Part shown: piece after piece, positions 9,192-17,634 of the stretch
Numbering within the stretch: position 1 is the first letter of the stretch
How the letters are laid out: every line of letters begins with the position of its first letter
Source: CAZEHO01 sp964511945
GTDB lineage: Bacteria; Actinomycetota; Acidimicrobiia; Spongiisociales; UBA11373
Reading direction: 5' to 3'
DNA: 64,000 bases
Assembly: GCA_964511945.1 (NCBI GenBank)
Contig: CAZEHO010000001.1
Coordinates: 248,001-312,000 of the forward strand
The notes under the pieces: generated by a model
The model's input: only the letters and a program-made list of their open reading frames with translations
Told to the model about the DNA's origin: nothing
Database searches by the model: none
Program-made: the position numbers and the translations under genes

Positions 9192-9733
9192 CCGCCCGGC
9201 TGTTTCTGGCGATCCCGCTCAACGGGCATGCCCGGGACGACATCGCTCGTTTGCTGGACGAGCGAGCCGGACGCCTCCCCGGGCGGGTGGTGCGGCCCGC
9301 CAACTGGCACCTCACCCTGCGGTTCCTGGGCGACGTAGTCCCGGTCACCGGCGATCGGATCGCCGCCGCTCTTGATGCAGCCGATCTCGGAAAAGAGTTC
9401 GATCTGAGCTTCGGCGGTCTCGGCGCATTCCCTCATGCCCGCAGTGCAACGGTGCTGTGGATCGGTGTCGACCGGGGAGCCGAACGGGCGGCCGCGCTGG
9501 CGGAGTCGGTGGAGGCGGCGGTCGCCAACGCCGGCATGCCGCCCGAGGACCGTCCGTTCCGGGCACATCTCACGCTCAGCCGGATCCGTCCGCAGCAAGA
9601 CGTCACGGCTCTGCTGGAGCGGGTCGCACCGCTCAGGGTGCGACTCACCGTGAAGCGGGTGGTGCTGTACCGCAGTCATCTCGGGCGCGGCGGCGCCCGC
9701 TATGAAGAGGTCGAGGAGTTCCTGCTTGCTTGA
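9176..9733 (+). CDS. thpR: RNA 2',3'-cyclic phosphodiesterase (2'-5' RNA ligase family, ThpR)
   Basis: 185 residues from GTG 9176, which overlaps cinA by 16 bases. The two HxTx catalytic motifs of the 2H phosphoesterase family are both present: NWHLTLRFLGDV near residue 45 and FRAHLTLSRIRPQQD near residue 133. ARLFLAIPL at the N-terminus is the usual first strand of ThpR. Hydrolyses 2',3'-cyclic phosphate RNA ends in characterised members; the biological substrate is unsettled. Confidence 0.88.
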   Translation: MVGDVAARLFLAIPLNGHARDDIARLLDERAGRLPGRVVRPANWHLTLRFLGDVVPVTGDRIAAALDAADLGKEFDLSFGGLGAFPHARSATVLWIGVDRGAERAAALAESVEAAVANAGMPPEDRPFRAHLTLSRIRPQQDVTALLERVAPLRVRLTVKRVVLYRSHLGRGGARYEEVEEFLLA

Positions 9734-10454
9734 CGTGGTGGGCCTCCACGGATTCACCCAGCGCGGCGCTGCTCTCGCCGAACTCGAGTGGTTCCTCGAT
9801 GTACCCATCACCAGCCCGGACCTTCCCGGCCACGGCGGCGAGCCGGTCCGGTCCTGGGAGGACACGATCGATCACGTGGCCGGAATCGCGGCTTCCCGAC
9901 CGCACTCGCCGATCCTGGCCGGGTACTCCATGGGCGGGCGCATCTCACTTGGAGTCGCCCTGAAGCGGCCGGAGGTCATTTCTGGATTGGCGATGATTTC
10001 CGCAGCGTGCGGAATCGCCGATCCGGCACTTCGTGCCCGGCGTGTGCGAGCGGATCACGAGCTGGCAGAGCGGATCGAAGTCGGTGGACTTGCAGGCTTT
10101 CTCGATGAGTGGTCGGCGCTTCCGATGTTCTCCGGGCTCGCCCGGCGAGGTCCCGAGTGGAACGCGGCCGACCGGGAGATGCGCCTGACCAACACCGCTC
10201 CGGGCTTGTCGGGGGCGTTGCGCAATCTGGGGCAGGGGCGACAGCCCGACTATCTGCCCCGCCTCGGCGAACTGACGGTTCCGGTGCTCCTGATCGTCGG
10301 TGAGCAGGACGCCCGGTACCGCCGGATTGCGGAGCGGATGGCCTCAGAGCTACGGCAACCGAGCATCCTGGTGGTGCGCGATGCAGGCCATCCGGTGGTG
10401 GGGGAGCGGCCCGAATCGGTGGCGGAGGCGATCCTGGCCTGGGCGGGGGAGTAA
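9726..10454 (+). CDS. Alpha/beta hydrolase, MenH-like
   Basis: Alpha/beta-hydrolase fold of about 242 residues: an oxyanion-type LHGFTQ, nucleophile elbow GYSMGGRISLG (Ser), acid region LLIVGEQDARY and a C-terminal DAGHPVVGERPE with the catalytic His. The LHGFT and GYSMGGR combination resembles MenH (2-succinyl-6-hydroxy-2,4-cyclohexadiene-1-carboxylate synthase of menaquinone synthesis), but no other men gene is near, so the substrate is uncertain. The start is uncertain too: TTG 9726 overlaps thpR by 8 bases; GTG codons at 9735 and 9738 are alternatives. Confidence 0.72.
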   Translation: MLDVVGLHGFTQRGAALAELEWFLDVPITSPDLPGHGGEPVRSWEDTIDHVAGIAASRPHSPILAGYSMGGRISLGVALKRPEVISGLAMISAACGIADPALRARRVRADHELAERIEVGGLAGFLDEWSALPMFSGLARRGPEWNAADREMRLTNTAPGLSGALRNLGQGRQPDYLPRLGELTVPVLLIVGEQDARYRRIAERMASELRQPSILVVRDAGHPVVGERPESVAEAILAWAGE

Positions 10455-10486
10455 GGCCCGCACCCGCGGTCGAAATCACTCGCATC

Positions 10487-10500
10487 CGAACACATGTTCG
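10487..10500. promoter_or_regulatory. LexA (SOS) box upstream of recA
   Basis: CGAACACATGTTCG, a perfect match to the actinobacterial and Firmicute-type SOS core GAAC-N4-GTTC, lies about 106 bases before the recA start. The same motif occurs three times beside lexA in this window, so recA is very likely LexA-controlled. Confidence 0.85.
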
Positions 10501-10605
10501 ACTAGCCTGTGCGCCGGTGCACAGATACCATGCATGTGATTTCCACGGTTCTGTCACACCACACTCGTAGCGTTGACACCATCAACCTCACTGGAAGGAG
10601 CGCCC

Positions 10606-11649
10606 GTGGAACGGGACAAGTCTCTCGACATGGCGATGTCGCAGATCGAGCGCCAATTCGGCAAGGGCGCCATCATGCGGCTCGGGTCGGATCAGGCGCA
10701 GCAGATCGCCGCCATCCCCACCGGCGCACTCTCCCTCGATTTGGCACTCGGGATCGGCGGCGTGCCGCGAGGCCGTATCGTCGAGATCTACGGGCCGGAG
10801 AGCAGCGGCAAGACCACGCTGGCGCTCCACATCGTGGCCGAAGCACAGCGCAACGGTGGTATCGCTGCGTTCATCGACGCCGAGCACGCCCTCGATCCGA
10901 TCTATGCCAAGGCGCTGGGTGTTGATGTCGACGAGCTCCTGATCTCACAGCCCGACACCGGTGAGCAGGCGCTGGAGATCGTCGACATGCTCATCCGCTC
11001 CGGTGCGCTCGACGTCGTCGTGGTCGACTCGGTGGCGGCCCTTGTGCCCCGGGCCGAGATCGAAGGTGAGATGGGCGACACCCATGTCGGGCTCCAGGCC
11101 CGGCTGATGTCACAGGCACTGCGCAAGCTCGCCGGCACGATCAACCGGTCGCAGACGACGGCCATCTTCATCAACCAGCTGCGGGAGAAGATCGGTGTCA
11201 TGTTCGGCAGCCCGGAGACCACACCTGGGGGCCGTGCATTGAAGTTCTACGCGAGCACGCGCATCGACATCCGTCGCATCGAATCGCTCAAGGACGCCAC
11301 CACGGTCATCGGCAATCGGGTGCGGACCAAGATCGTCAAGAACAAGGTGGCGCCGCCGTTCCGTCAGGCCGAGTTCGACATCATGTTCGGCGAGGGCATC
11401 TCCCGTGAGGGAAGCCTGCTCGATGTGGCCGTTGAGCACGACATCGTTCGCAAGAGCGGTGCCTGGTACACCTTCGACACCGATCAGCTCGGTCAGGGCA
11501 AGGAGAACGCCAAGCGCTTCCTGCGCGAGAACCCCGAGATCGCCATGCAGCTCCAGGCCCTGGTGCTGGCGGCGGTCGGTCTCGCCGAGCCCGAGGCCGA
11601 GGAGAGTGAGGCGGTGGCCGAGGCGTCGACCGACGACATCGACACGTAG
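10606..11649 (+). CDS. recA: Recombinase RecA
   Basis: Strand-exchange ATPase and coprotease that triggers LexA self-cleavage; 347 residues, normal length. Walker A GPESSGKTTLALH, the VVVDSVAALVPRAEIEGEMGD segment, the loop-2 region NQLREKIGVMFGSPETTPGGRALKFYAS and FDIMFGEGIS are all intact. The GTG at 10606 is chosen because a strong ribosome site, GGAAGGAG (10592-10599), lies just before it and the protein begins at the usual MERDKSLDMAM-like N-terminus. No recX gene follows. Confidence 0.97.
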   Translation: MERDKSLDMAMSQIERQFGKGAIMRLGSDQAQQIAAIPTGALSLDLALGIGGVPRGRIVEIYGPESSGKTTLALHIVAEAQRNGGIAAFIDAEHALDPIYAKALGVDVDELLISQPDTGEQALEIVDMLIRSGALDVVVVDSVAALVPRAEIEGEMGDTHVGLQARLMSQALRKLAGTINRSQTTAIFINQLREKIGVMFGSPETTPGGRALKFYASTRIDIRRIESLKDATTVIGNRVRTKIVKNKVAPPFRQAEFDIMFGEGISREGSLLDVAVEHDIVRKSGAWYTFDTDQLGQGKENAKRFLRENPEIAMQLQALVLAAVGLAEPEAEESEAVAEASTDDIDT

Positions 11650-11810
11650 GGCACCTCCCTCGCTAGCAGGGGGTTGCGCGGTACCATATGGGGTACGCAC
11701 ACAAACCCTGAAACCTTGAACCTTGAAGACAACGCTGGAGATGCCATGACGCTGACGACCAAGGGAGTGATGATCGGCAGATAGGTCGTCTGCGTCTTCG
11801 GGGAAGTGTG

Positions 11811-11832
11811 CGCCGAGCCGCGAGGCTCGGCG
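11811..11832 (+). promoter_or_regulatory. Stem-loop in the leader of rny
   Basis: CGCCGAGCC and GGCTCGGCG form a perfect 9-bp stem closing on a GCGA tetraloop, ending 30 bases before the rny start. No T-run follows, so it does not look like an intrinsic terminator. The 213-base recA-rny gap also holds a 12-codon frame at 11743-11781 (MTLTTKGVMIGR) without a clear ribosome site. A leader structure acting on rny is possible but unproven. Confidence 0.45.
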
Positions 11833-11862
11833 CTGCGCATTTCTGGCGGTTGAGGAGGCACG

Positions 11863-13395
11863 ATGGTTCCGATGGTGGTCGGGATCGCAGCAGCGATCGT
11901 GGGCCTGCTAGTAGGCCTCATGGTCGGGCACCGGCTCCAGAAGCGACGCCATCGCCTCGCCGGCGGGGATGCCGAAGAACTGCTTGCCGCAGCGCGTCGC
12001 GACGCCCGGGACATCCTGGGTCGGGCGGACACCGAAGCGCACGCAAAGGCCGAGGCATACCGGGAGCGCGAGGAGGCGGGACTCGAGCATCGCCGCATCG
12101 AGATCCAGTCGCTCGAACAGCGGATGGTCCAGCGCGAGGAGACCCTGGAGCAGAGGGCATCCAATCTGGCCCAGCGGGAATCACTCCTGCTCGATCGAGA
12201 GACCGAACTGACCGACGCCCGCACCGAGGTCGAGTTGCTGCGGGAAGAGGCACACTCCGAACTCTCCAAGGTGGCCGGCTTCGACGCGAAGGCTGCCAAA
12301 GAAGAGCTAATGCAGCGAGTCGAGGACGATGCCCGCCGCGAGGCGATGGTGCTGGTCCGTGATCTCGAATTGAAGGCCAGAGAAGAGGCCGATCGGCGCG
12401 CTCGGCGCATTCTGACGTCGTCGGTTCAACGGCTGGCAGCGGAGGTCGTGGCCGACACCACGGTCTCTGTGGTGCCCCTGCCCACCGACGACATGAAGGG
12501 TCGCATCATCGGCCGGGATGGTCGCAACATCCGGACCTTCGAGCACATCACCGGCGTCAACATCATCGTCGACGACACACCCGAGGCAGTGGCCCTTTCC
12601 GCGTTCGATCCGGTGCGGCGCGAGGTCGCCCGATTGGCGCTGGAACGGCTGATTACCGATGGGCGGATTCACCCGGCTTCGATCGAGGATGCCTACGAGA
12701 AGGCGCTGGCCGAGGTGGAGCAGAGTGTCCGTGATGCCGGGGAATGGGCACTGCTCGAGGTGGGCCTGAGCCGGATGCACCCCGAGCTCGTCAACCTGCT
12801 CGGGCGGCTCAAGTACCGCCTGTCGTACGGTCAGAACGTGCTCAACCACCTGATCGAAGCGGCAAAGGCTGCGGGGATGCTGGCCGCCGAGATCGGTATT
12901 GATGCCGAAGAGGCGCGGCGGGCCGCGTTCCTGCACGATCTCGGGAAGGCGGTCAGCCATGAACTCGGCGGCTCGCATGCAATGGTCGGAGCCGAGATCG
13001 CCCGCCGTTTCGGCGAGGATCCGGCGATCGTCCATGCCATCGAGGCGCATCACAACGAGGTCGAGCCTCGCACGCTGACGGCAATCCTCGTTCAGGCTGC
13101 CGATGCTGTGTCGGCCGCCCGCCCCGGAGCTCGTCGCGAGGCAGTGGAGTCGTACGTTCGGCGGCTCGACCGCATCGAGGAGATTGCGTCTGGGTTCGAC
13201 GGCGTCGAGCGGGTGTTCGCCATGCAGGCCGGACGGGAGGTGCGTGTGGTGGTCGACCCCGGTACGGTGGACGACCTCACCGCCGCCGACCTGGCCCGGC
13301 GCATCTCCCGCAGGCTTGAGGACGACCTCCAGTATCCGGGTCAGATCCAGGTCACGGTGATCAGAGAGCTGCGGGCGACCGACTACGCACGATGA
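11863..13395 (+). CDS. rny: Ribonuclease Y
   Basis: Membrane-anchored endoribonuclease that starts mRNA decay; 510 residues, typical. An N-terminal helix (about residues 4-22) anchors the protein, a long coiled coil follows (about 35-190), then a KH RNA-binding domain with KGRIIGRDGRNIRTFE, and an HD phosphohydrolase domain with FLHDLGKA and HAIEAHHNEVEP. Ribosome site GAGGAGG at 11852-11858 supports the ATG at 11863. Overlaps miaB by 4 bases, so rny, miaB, miaA and dapF form one operon. Confidence 0.95.
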   Translation: MVPMVVGIAAAIVGLLVGLMVGHRLQKRRHRLAGGDAEELLAAARRDARDILGRADTEAHAKAEAYREREEAGLEHRRIEIQSLEQRMVQREETLEQRASNLAQRESLLLDRETELTDARTEVELLREEAHSELSKVAGFDAKAAKEELMQRVEDDARREAMVLVRDLELKAREEADRRARRILTSSVQRLAAEVVADTTVSVVPLPTDDMKGRIIGRDGRNIRTFEHITGVNIIVDDTPEAVALSAFDPVRREVARLALERLITDGRIHPASIEDAYEKALAEVEQSVRDAGEWALLEVGLSRMHPELVNLLGRLKYRLSYGQNVLNHLIEAAKAAGMLAAEIGIDAEEARRAAFLHDLGKAVSHELGGSHAMVGAEIARRFGEDPAIVHAIEAHHNEVEPRTLTAILVQAADAVSAARPGARREAVESYVRRLDRIEEIASGFDGVERVFAMQAGREVRVVVDPGTVDDLTAADLARRISRRLEDDLQYPGQIQVTVIRELRATDYAR

Positions 13396-14780
13396 CCAGC
13401 GTCGACCTCGGAATGCCGACCGTGAGGGAGCGGCGGGTGCCAAGCCGCACCGGCCGCCGCTACCTGGTGCGCACCTTCGGCTGTCAGATGAACGAACACG
13501 ATTCGGAGCGCCTGGCCGGGCTGTTCGAGTCGGACGGCATGGTTCCGGCGGACGACACCGACGATGCCGATGTCGTCCTCATCAACACCTGCTGCATCCG
13601 GGAGAACGCCGACAACCGCCTCTACGGGCATCTCGGTCACCTGAAGACGATCAAGGACTCCCGGCCCGGCATGCGAATCCTGGTGTCCGGCTGTCTCGCT
13701 CAGAAGGATCGCGATGTGGTGCGAGATCGGGCTCCCTGGGTAGACGTCGTCCTCGGTACCCACAACGTGCACCGGACGCTGTCGCTGCTCGATCGGGCCG
13801 AGGAATGGGGTCCGGTCACCGAGATCTGGGAGGAGACGGCGTCGGTGGATGAGATCGCATCCACGCTCCCGATGCGCCGGGAGGTGGCGCACTCGGCATG
13901 GGTGACGATCATGATCGGCTGCAACAACGCCTGCACCTTCTGCATCGTGCCGTCGGTGCGCGGCACCGAAATCAGCCGCCGGCCGGCCGACATCGTCCGG
14001 GAGGTTCGCGATCTTGCCGTCGACGGCGTGGTCGAGGTGACGTTGCTTGGGCAGAACGTCAACTCCTACGGACGCGATCTCGGTGTCGACGGCAAGCGGC
14101 GCCCGGTGTTCGCCGAACTGCTCCGCCGGGTGGGTGTAGTCGACGGCATTGAGCGGGTCCGATATACGAGCCCGCACCCAAAGGACATCCGGGAGGATGT
14201 CGCCGCCGCCATGGCCGAGACGCCCGCCGTGTGTGAGCAGCTGCACCTGCCGTTGCAAAGCGGGAGCGCCCGGATCCTGCGGGCGATGCAGCGCGGCTAC
14301 ACGCCGGAGCGCTTCATGGAGAAGCTGCGGATGATGGAGGCGGCCGTTCCCGGCCTGGCGACGTCGACCGACGTCATCGTCGGCTTCCCCGGAGAGACCG
14401 AGGCGGACTTTCAGGCCACGCTGGATGTGGTCGCCGAGGCACGCTTCGATGGCGCATTCATGTTCATCTATTCCCCGCGTCAGGGCACCCGCGCCGCGAC
14501 CATGGACGGGCAGGTCGACCCCGATGTGGCCCAGGAACGTTTCGGCAGGCTGGCGGATCTGCAGCGCCGTATCTCACTGGAGAAGAACCAGGCGCTTGTG
14601 GGCACCAGGGTTTCGGTGCTCACCGAAGGGCCGTCGAAGAAGGATCCGGCCGTTGCCACGACGCGCACCCGCACCAACAAGGTGGTGCACGTCCAGGGTG
14701 AGTTCCCGCCGGGGCAGTTCCTCGACGTCGACCTGAGCCGGGCGGCACCGAGCCACTTGATCGGGACGGTCGTTTCCTGA
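13392..14780 (+). CDS. miaB: tRNA-2-methylthio-N6-dimethylallyladenosine synthase MiaB
   Basis: Radical-SAM enzyme adding the methylthio group to i6A37 of tRNAs. 462 residues with the N-terminal cluster segment VRTFGCQMNEHDSERLAG, VLINTCCIRENADNRLYGHLG, radical SAM cysteines in GCNNACTFC (about 177, 181, 184), EVTLLGQNVNSYG, and a C-terminal TRAM domain. Start ATG overlaps the rny stop. Works on the product of MiaA, encoded immediately downstream. Confidence 0.95.
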   Translation: MTSVDLGMPTVRERRVPSRTGRRYLVRTFGCQMNEHDSERLAGLFESDGMVPADDTDDADVVLINTCCIRENADNRLYGHLGHLKTIKDSRPGMRILVSGCLAQKDRDVVRDRAPWVDVVLGTHNVHRTLSLLDRAEEWGPVTEIWEETASVDEIASTLPMRREVAHSAWVTIMIGCNNACTFCIVPSVRGTEISRRPADIVREVRDLAVDGVVEVTLLGQNVNSYGRDLGVDGKRRPVFAELLRRVGVVDGIERVRYTSPHPKDIREDVAAAMAETPAVCEQLHLPLQSGSARILRAMQRGYTPERFMEKLRMMEAAVPGLATSTDVIVGFPGETEADFQATLDVVAEARFDGAFMFIYSPRQGTRAATMDGQVDPDVAQERFGRLADLQRRISLEKNQALVGTRVSVLTEGPSKKDPAVATTRTRTNKVVHVQGEFPPGQFLDVDLSRAAPSHLIGTVVS

Positions 14781-15697
14781 CTCGCGTTGCAGCCCTGCTG
14801 GGGCCGACCGCGTCCGGCAAGACCGGGCTCGCCCTCCGTATTGCTCGTGACGCCGGCGCCGAGATCGTTTCGGTCGACTCCATGCAGGTCTACCGGCGCA
14901 TGGACATCGGGACCGCCAAGCCATCACCGGCCGAGCAAGCCGCGGTGCCGCATCACCTGATCGATCTGGTCGACCCGGCCGACCCCTTTACCGTCGCCGA
15001 GTTCCAGTCGGCGGGCCGGGAGGTGCTGGATCGGCTGGCGGCGGCTGGAACTCCGGTGATGATCGTTGGGGGATCCGGGCTCCATTTCCGGGCTCTCGTC
15101 GACCCGCTGCACTTCGAACCGACCGATCCCGAGGTGCGTGCCGAGATCGAACGTCTCGGTCCGGTCGAGGCGATCGAGCAGCTGGTGGACGTTGACGCCG
15201 GGGCCGGCAATCACGTTGACCTCGCCAACCCGCGCCGGGTGGTGCGGGCGATAGAGATCTACCGGCTCACCGGCATGACGCCGAGCGCCCGTGCATCCGG
15301 GGAGGACGCCGCCGCCGTTCGGGAGTACTGCTCGATCATGCCGATCGCAGCCGTCGGGCTCGATCCCGGAGAGCGATTGCGCGGCCGGGTTCACCGGCGC
15401 CTCGACGCAATGATGGAGGAGGGATTCCTCCAGGAGGTGCGCCTGCTGGCAGCCGAGTTGGGCCCCACCGCATCCCAGGCCGTCGGGTACCGCCAGCTGC
15501 TTGAGGTCGTCGCCGGCGAATGGGAGCTGGCAGAAGGTGTGCGGCGGGCTCGTGACGCAACGACGGCACTGGCGCGCCGGCAGCGGACCTTCTTCCGGCG
15601 CGATCCCCGCATCAGGTGGCTGGAGTGGGATGATGACGGTGAGCGGCAGGCCGAGACTGCACTGCGCACGCTCGAGGAGGCCGGATGGACTTCGTGA
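14777..15697 (+). CDS. miaA: tRNA dimethylallyltransferase MiaA (non-standard start)
   Basis: Adds dimethylallyl to A37 of tRNAs, giving the MiaB substrate. The P-loop LLGPTASGKTGLALRIA and the EIVSVDSMQVYRRMDIGTAKP segment are both required family features, and the P-loop lies upstream of the first in-frame ATG (14882). The frame therefore has to start further up; the only plausible codon at the junction is CTG 14777, which overlaps the miaB stop (CTGA). From there the protein is 306 residues, the normal MiaA length. Start at a CTG is an inference; the coding identity is secure. Overlaps dapF by 13 bases. Confidence 0.85.
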   Translation: MTRVAALLGPTASGKTGLALRIARDAGAEIVSVDSMQVYRRMDIGTAKPSPAEQAAVPHHLIDLVDPADPFTVAEFQSAGREVLDRLAAAGTPVMIVGGSGLHFRALVDPLHFEPTDPEVRAEIERLGPVEAIEQLVDVDAGAGNHVDLANPRRVVRAIEIYRLTGMTPSARASGEDAAAVREYCSIMPIAAVGLDPGERLRGRVHRRLDAMMEEGFLQEVRLLAAELGPTASQAVGYRQLLEVVAGEWELAEGVRRARDATTALARRQRTFFRRDPRIRWLEWDDDGERQAETALRTLEEAGWTS

Positions 15698-16437
15698 AGA
15701 TGGAAGGCCTGGGCAACGACTTCATCGTCGTCGACGGCCCTTTGCGCCCCTCAGCCGCCGACGTTGCCGCCTGGTGTGATCGGCGGCGCGGCGTAGGCGC
15801 AGACGGTCTGCTCGTGGTTTCCGCTCACGACACCGGGGTTCGCATGCAGTACTGGAATGCCGACGGCTCGATCGCCGAAATGTGTGGCAACGGGCTGCGC
15901 TGTGTGGCTCGCTATGCCGTCGACGAGGCTCTGGTGGCCGCTCCGGCGTTCAGCGTGCTCACCGCGGTCGGAGAACGGGCGGTCGAGGTCGGCGACGGTG
16001 GGATGGTGAGGGCGTCGCTCGGACCGGTCACCGACGGTGCCGTCGGGCCGCTCGATCTGGCCGGGTATCACCTCGAGACGGTGTCGGTTGGGAACCCGCA
16101 CGCTGTGGCCCTTGTGAACGACTGCTATTCGGTCCCGGTCGACGCGGTCGGGCCCATCTTCGAGGGTGATCCGCACTTCCCGGACCGAACCAACGTGGAG
16201 TTCGCCACGGTGACGGCCTTCGACCGCATCGAGTTGCGGGTGTGGGAGCGGGGTGTTGGCGAGACCCTGGCATGTGGCACCGGAGCAGTGGCGGCAACTG
16301 CGGTGGCGCAGCGAGCACGCCTGGTGGGGGAGCGGGTCACGGTGGTGCTGCCGGGAGGGTCACTGCTCGTCGACGTCATCGACGGCGAGGCCTGGATCGA
16401 AGGTCCGGCAACCCGGGTGTTCACCGGGACCCTCTAG
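15685..16437 (+). CDS. dapF: Diaminopimelate epimerase
   Basis: Interconverts LL- and meso-diaminopimelate for lysine and peptidoglycan. 250 residues, slightly short for the family. N-terminal MEGLGNDFIVVDG, first catalytic Cys in EMCGNGLRC, second in ETLACGTGAVAA, and VSVGNPHAV are all present. Starts inside the last codons of miaA and ends 9 bases from the convergent lexA gene. Confidence 0.94.
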   Translation: MDFVKMEGLGNDFIVVDGPLRPSAADVAAWCDRRRGVGADGLLVVSAHDTGVRMQYWNADGSIAEMCGNGLRCVARYAVDEALVAAPAFSVLTAVGERAVEVGDGGMVRASLGPVTDGAVGPLDLAGYHLETVSVGNPHAVALVNDCYSVPVDAVGPIFEGDPHFPDRTNVEFATVTAFDRIELRVWERGVGETLACGTGAVAATAVAQRARLVGERVTVVLPGGSLLVDVIDGEAWIEGPATRVFTGTL

Positions 16438-16446
16438 CGAGATCGC

Positions 16447-17082
16447 TCAGCGGATGCTGCGGAGCACCGCGACGACACGGCCGAGGATCTCGACGCCCTC
16501 CGTGTAGATCATCGGTTTGTAGCCCGGGCTCTCCGGAAGCAGCACGACCCGGCCGTTCTCACGGCGGAGCCGCTTGACCGTGGCCTCCTCACCGTCGACC
16601 AGCGCAGCGATGATCTCTCCGTCGCGCGCATCGGGTTGGCGACGGACGACGACGAGGTCGTCGTCATGGATGCCGGCGTCGATCATCGAGTCGCCTCGCA
16701 CACGGAGCATGAACACCGGCTCACTGCCGATGAGTGAGGTGGGCAGCGGGAGGATCTCCTCGATGTCCTCCTCGGCAAGGATCGGCGATCCGGCGGCGAT
16801 GCGCCCGACCAGGGGCACGTCGCGTACCGGTGCCCGGCGCAGGTCCGTGGTGTCGATGGCGCTGGGGTCGACGACCTCGATGGCGCGGGGCTTCGACGGG
16901 TCGCGGCGGAGGTATCCGGCCTTGACGAGGGCCGAGAGGTGGCTGTGGACCGTCGAGGGGGAGGAGAGGCCGACGGATTCGCCGATCTCGCGGACCGACG
17001 GCGGGTACCCACGGTCCTGAACTGTGGTCAAGATCAGCTCGAGGATCTCTCGCTGTCTTTCGCTGATGTCCTCTCCCGACAT
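16447..17082 (-). CDS. lexA: SOS repressor LexA
   Basis: Repressor of the SOS regulon, 211 residues. N-terminal winged helix (about 1-65, VREIGESVGLSSPSTVHSHL) and C-terminal S24 self-cleaving domain with the Ala97-Gly98 cleavage site (RIAAGSP), nucleophile Ser132 (RGDSM) and Lys170 (EATVKRL). An in-frame upstream extension is open but has no family similarity; ATG at 17082 is preceded by a GGAGGA ribosome site. Three SOS boxes lie upstream, so it should repress itself. Confidence 0.96.
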   Translation of the reverse strand: MSGEDISERQREILELILTTVQDRGYPPSVREIGESVGLSSPSTVHSHLSALVKAGYLRRDPSKPRAIEVVDPSAIDTTDLRRAPVRDVPLVGRIAAGSPILAEEDIEEILPLPTSLIGSEPVFMLRVRGDSMIDAGIHDDDLVVVRRQPDARDGEIIAALVDGEEATVKRLRRENGRVVLLPESPGYKPMIYTEGVEILGRVVAVLRSIR

Positions 17083-17133
17083 GGGTCCTCCCCGGTGTGT
17101 TCGCGAAATCGTACCCAAACGCGGCCGCCGGGG

Positions 17134-17147
17134 CAAACATATGTTCG
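17134..17147. promoter_or_regulatory. SOS box 1 in the lexA / LysM intergenic region
   Basis: CAAACATATGTTCG. One base off the perfect GAAC-N4-GTTC core (AAAC in the left half). Lies 52 bases from the lexA start, where LexA binding would block lexA transcription. Confidence 0.7.
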
Positions 17148-17157
17148 ACTTGACGAG

Positions 17158-17171
17158 CGAACATGCGTTCG
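17158..17171. promoter_or_regulatory. SOS box 2 in the lexA / LysM intergenic region
   Basis: CGAACATGCGTTCG, a perfect GAAC-N4-GTTC core. Centre-to-centre spacing from box 1 is 24 bases. Confidence 0.85.
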
Positions 17172-17191
17172 ATACAGTACCGAACATGAAC

Positions 17192-17205
17192 CGAACACCT
17201 GTTCG
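17192..17205. promoter_or_regulatory. SOS box 3 in the lexA / LysM intergenic region
   Basis: CGAACACCTGTTCG, a perfect core, on the LysM-gene side. An isolated half-site CGAAC also sits at 17181-17185. The row of sites suggests both divergent genes are under LexA control. Confidence 0.85.
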
Positions 17206-17290
17206 TGTCACAGCCGCCCCGTACGGTGTCAACGTGCCGGTTCCCCCACCGGCCCGGCACCTGCAGCAGCGAGCCAGGAGAACGACAGCG

Positions 17291-17578
17291 ATGACCAACT
17301 CCGTCCACCGTCCCGCCCGGATCGTGGCTCTCCTCACCCTGGTCGTGGTGATGGTCGTTCTCCTGCTCGCCCGCGGCGTCGGTGCGTCCACCGGCTCCGA
17401 GCCGGACGCCTTTGTGACCCACCAGGTGGTCGCCGGGGACACCCTGTGGGACATCGCATCGAGCTACGCAGAGCCCGGTGACGATGTCCGCAAGGCCGTT
17501 TTCCATATCCAGCAGGCCAACGACCTGGACTCCAGCGTCATCGTTCCCGGTCAGGAGCTGTTGATTCCGACCGGCTGA
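17291..17578 (+). CDS. Short membrane-anchored LysM protein, SOS-associated (ChiZ/Rv2719c-like position)
   Basis: 95 residues from ATG 17291, which follows an AGGAG ribosome site at 17276-17280. One hydrophobic segment (about residues 9-29, IVALLTLVVVMVVLLLARG) anchors or exports it, and a single LysM domain follows (VVAGDTLWDIASSYAEPG to VPGQELLIPT), the peptidoglycan-binding module. In Mycobacterium the gene divergent from lexA and next to nrdR is chiZ (Rv2719c), a LysM protein induced by SOS that affects cell division. Same position, same domain and SOS boxes upstream suggest a division-delay role here, by inference. Longer in-frame starts upstream would run through the SOS boxes and are rejected. 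Confidence 0.8.
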   Translation: MTNSVHRPARIVALLTLVVVMVVLLLARGVGASTGSEPDAFVTHQVVAGDTLWDIASSYAEPGDDVRKAVFHIQQANDLDSSVIVPGQELLIPTG

Positions 17579-17634
17579 GCGCCGAGGTAATGCGCCCGGT
17601 ACCGGTTCCAACCCGATCGAGTAGCCTCGTTGGG

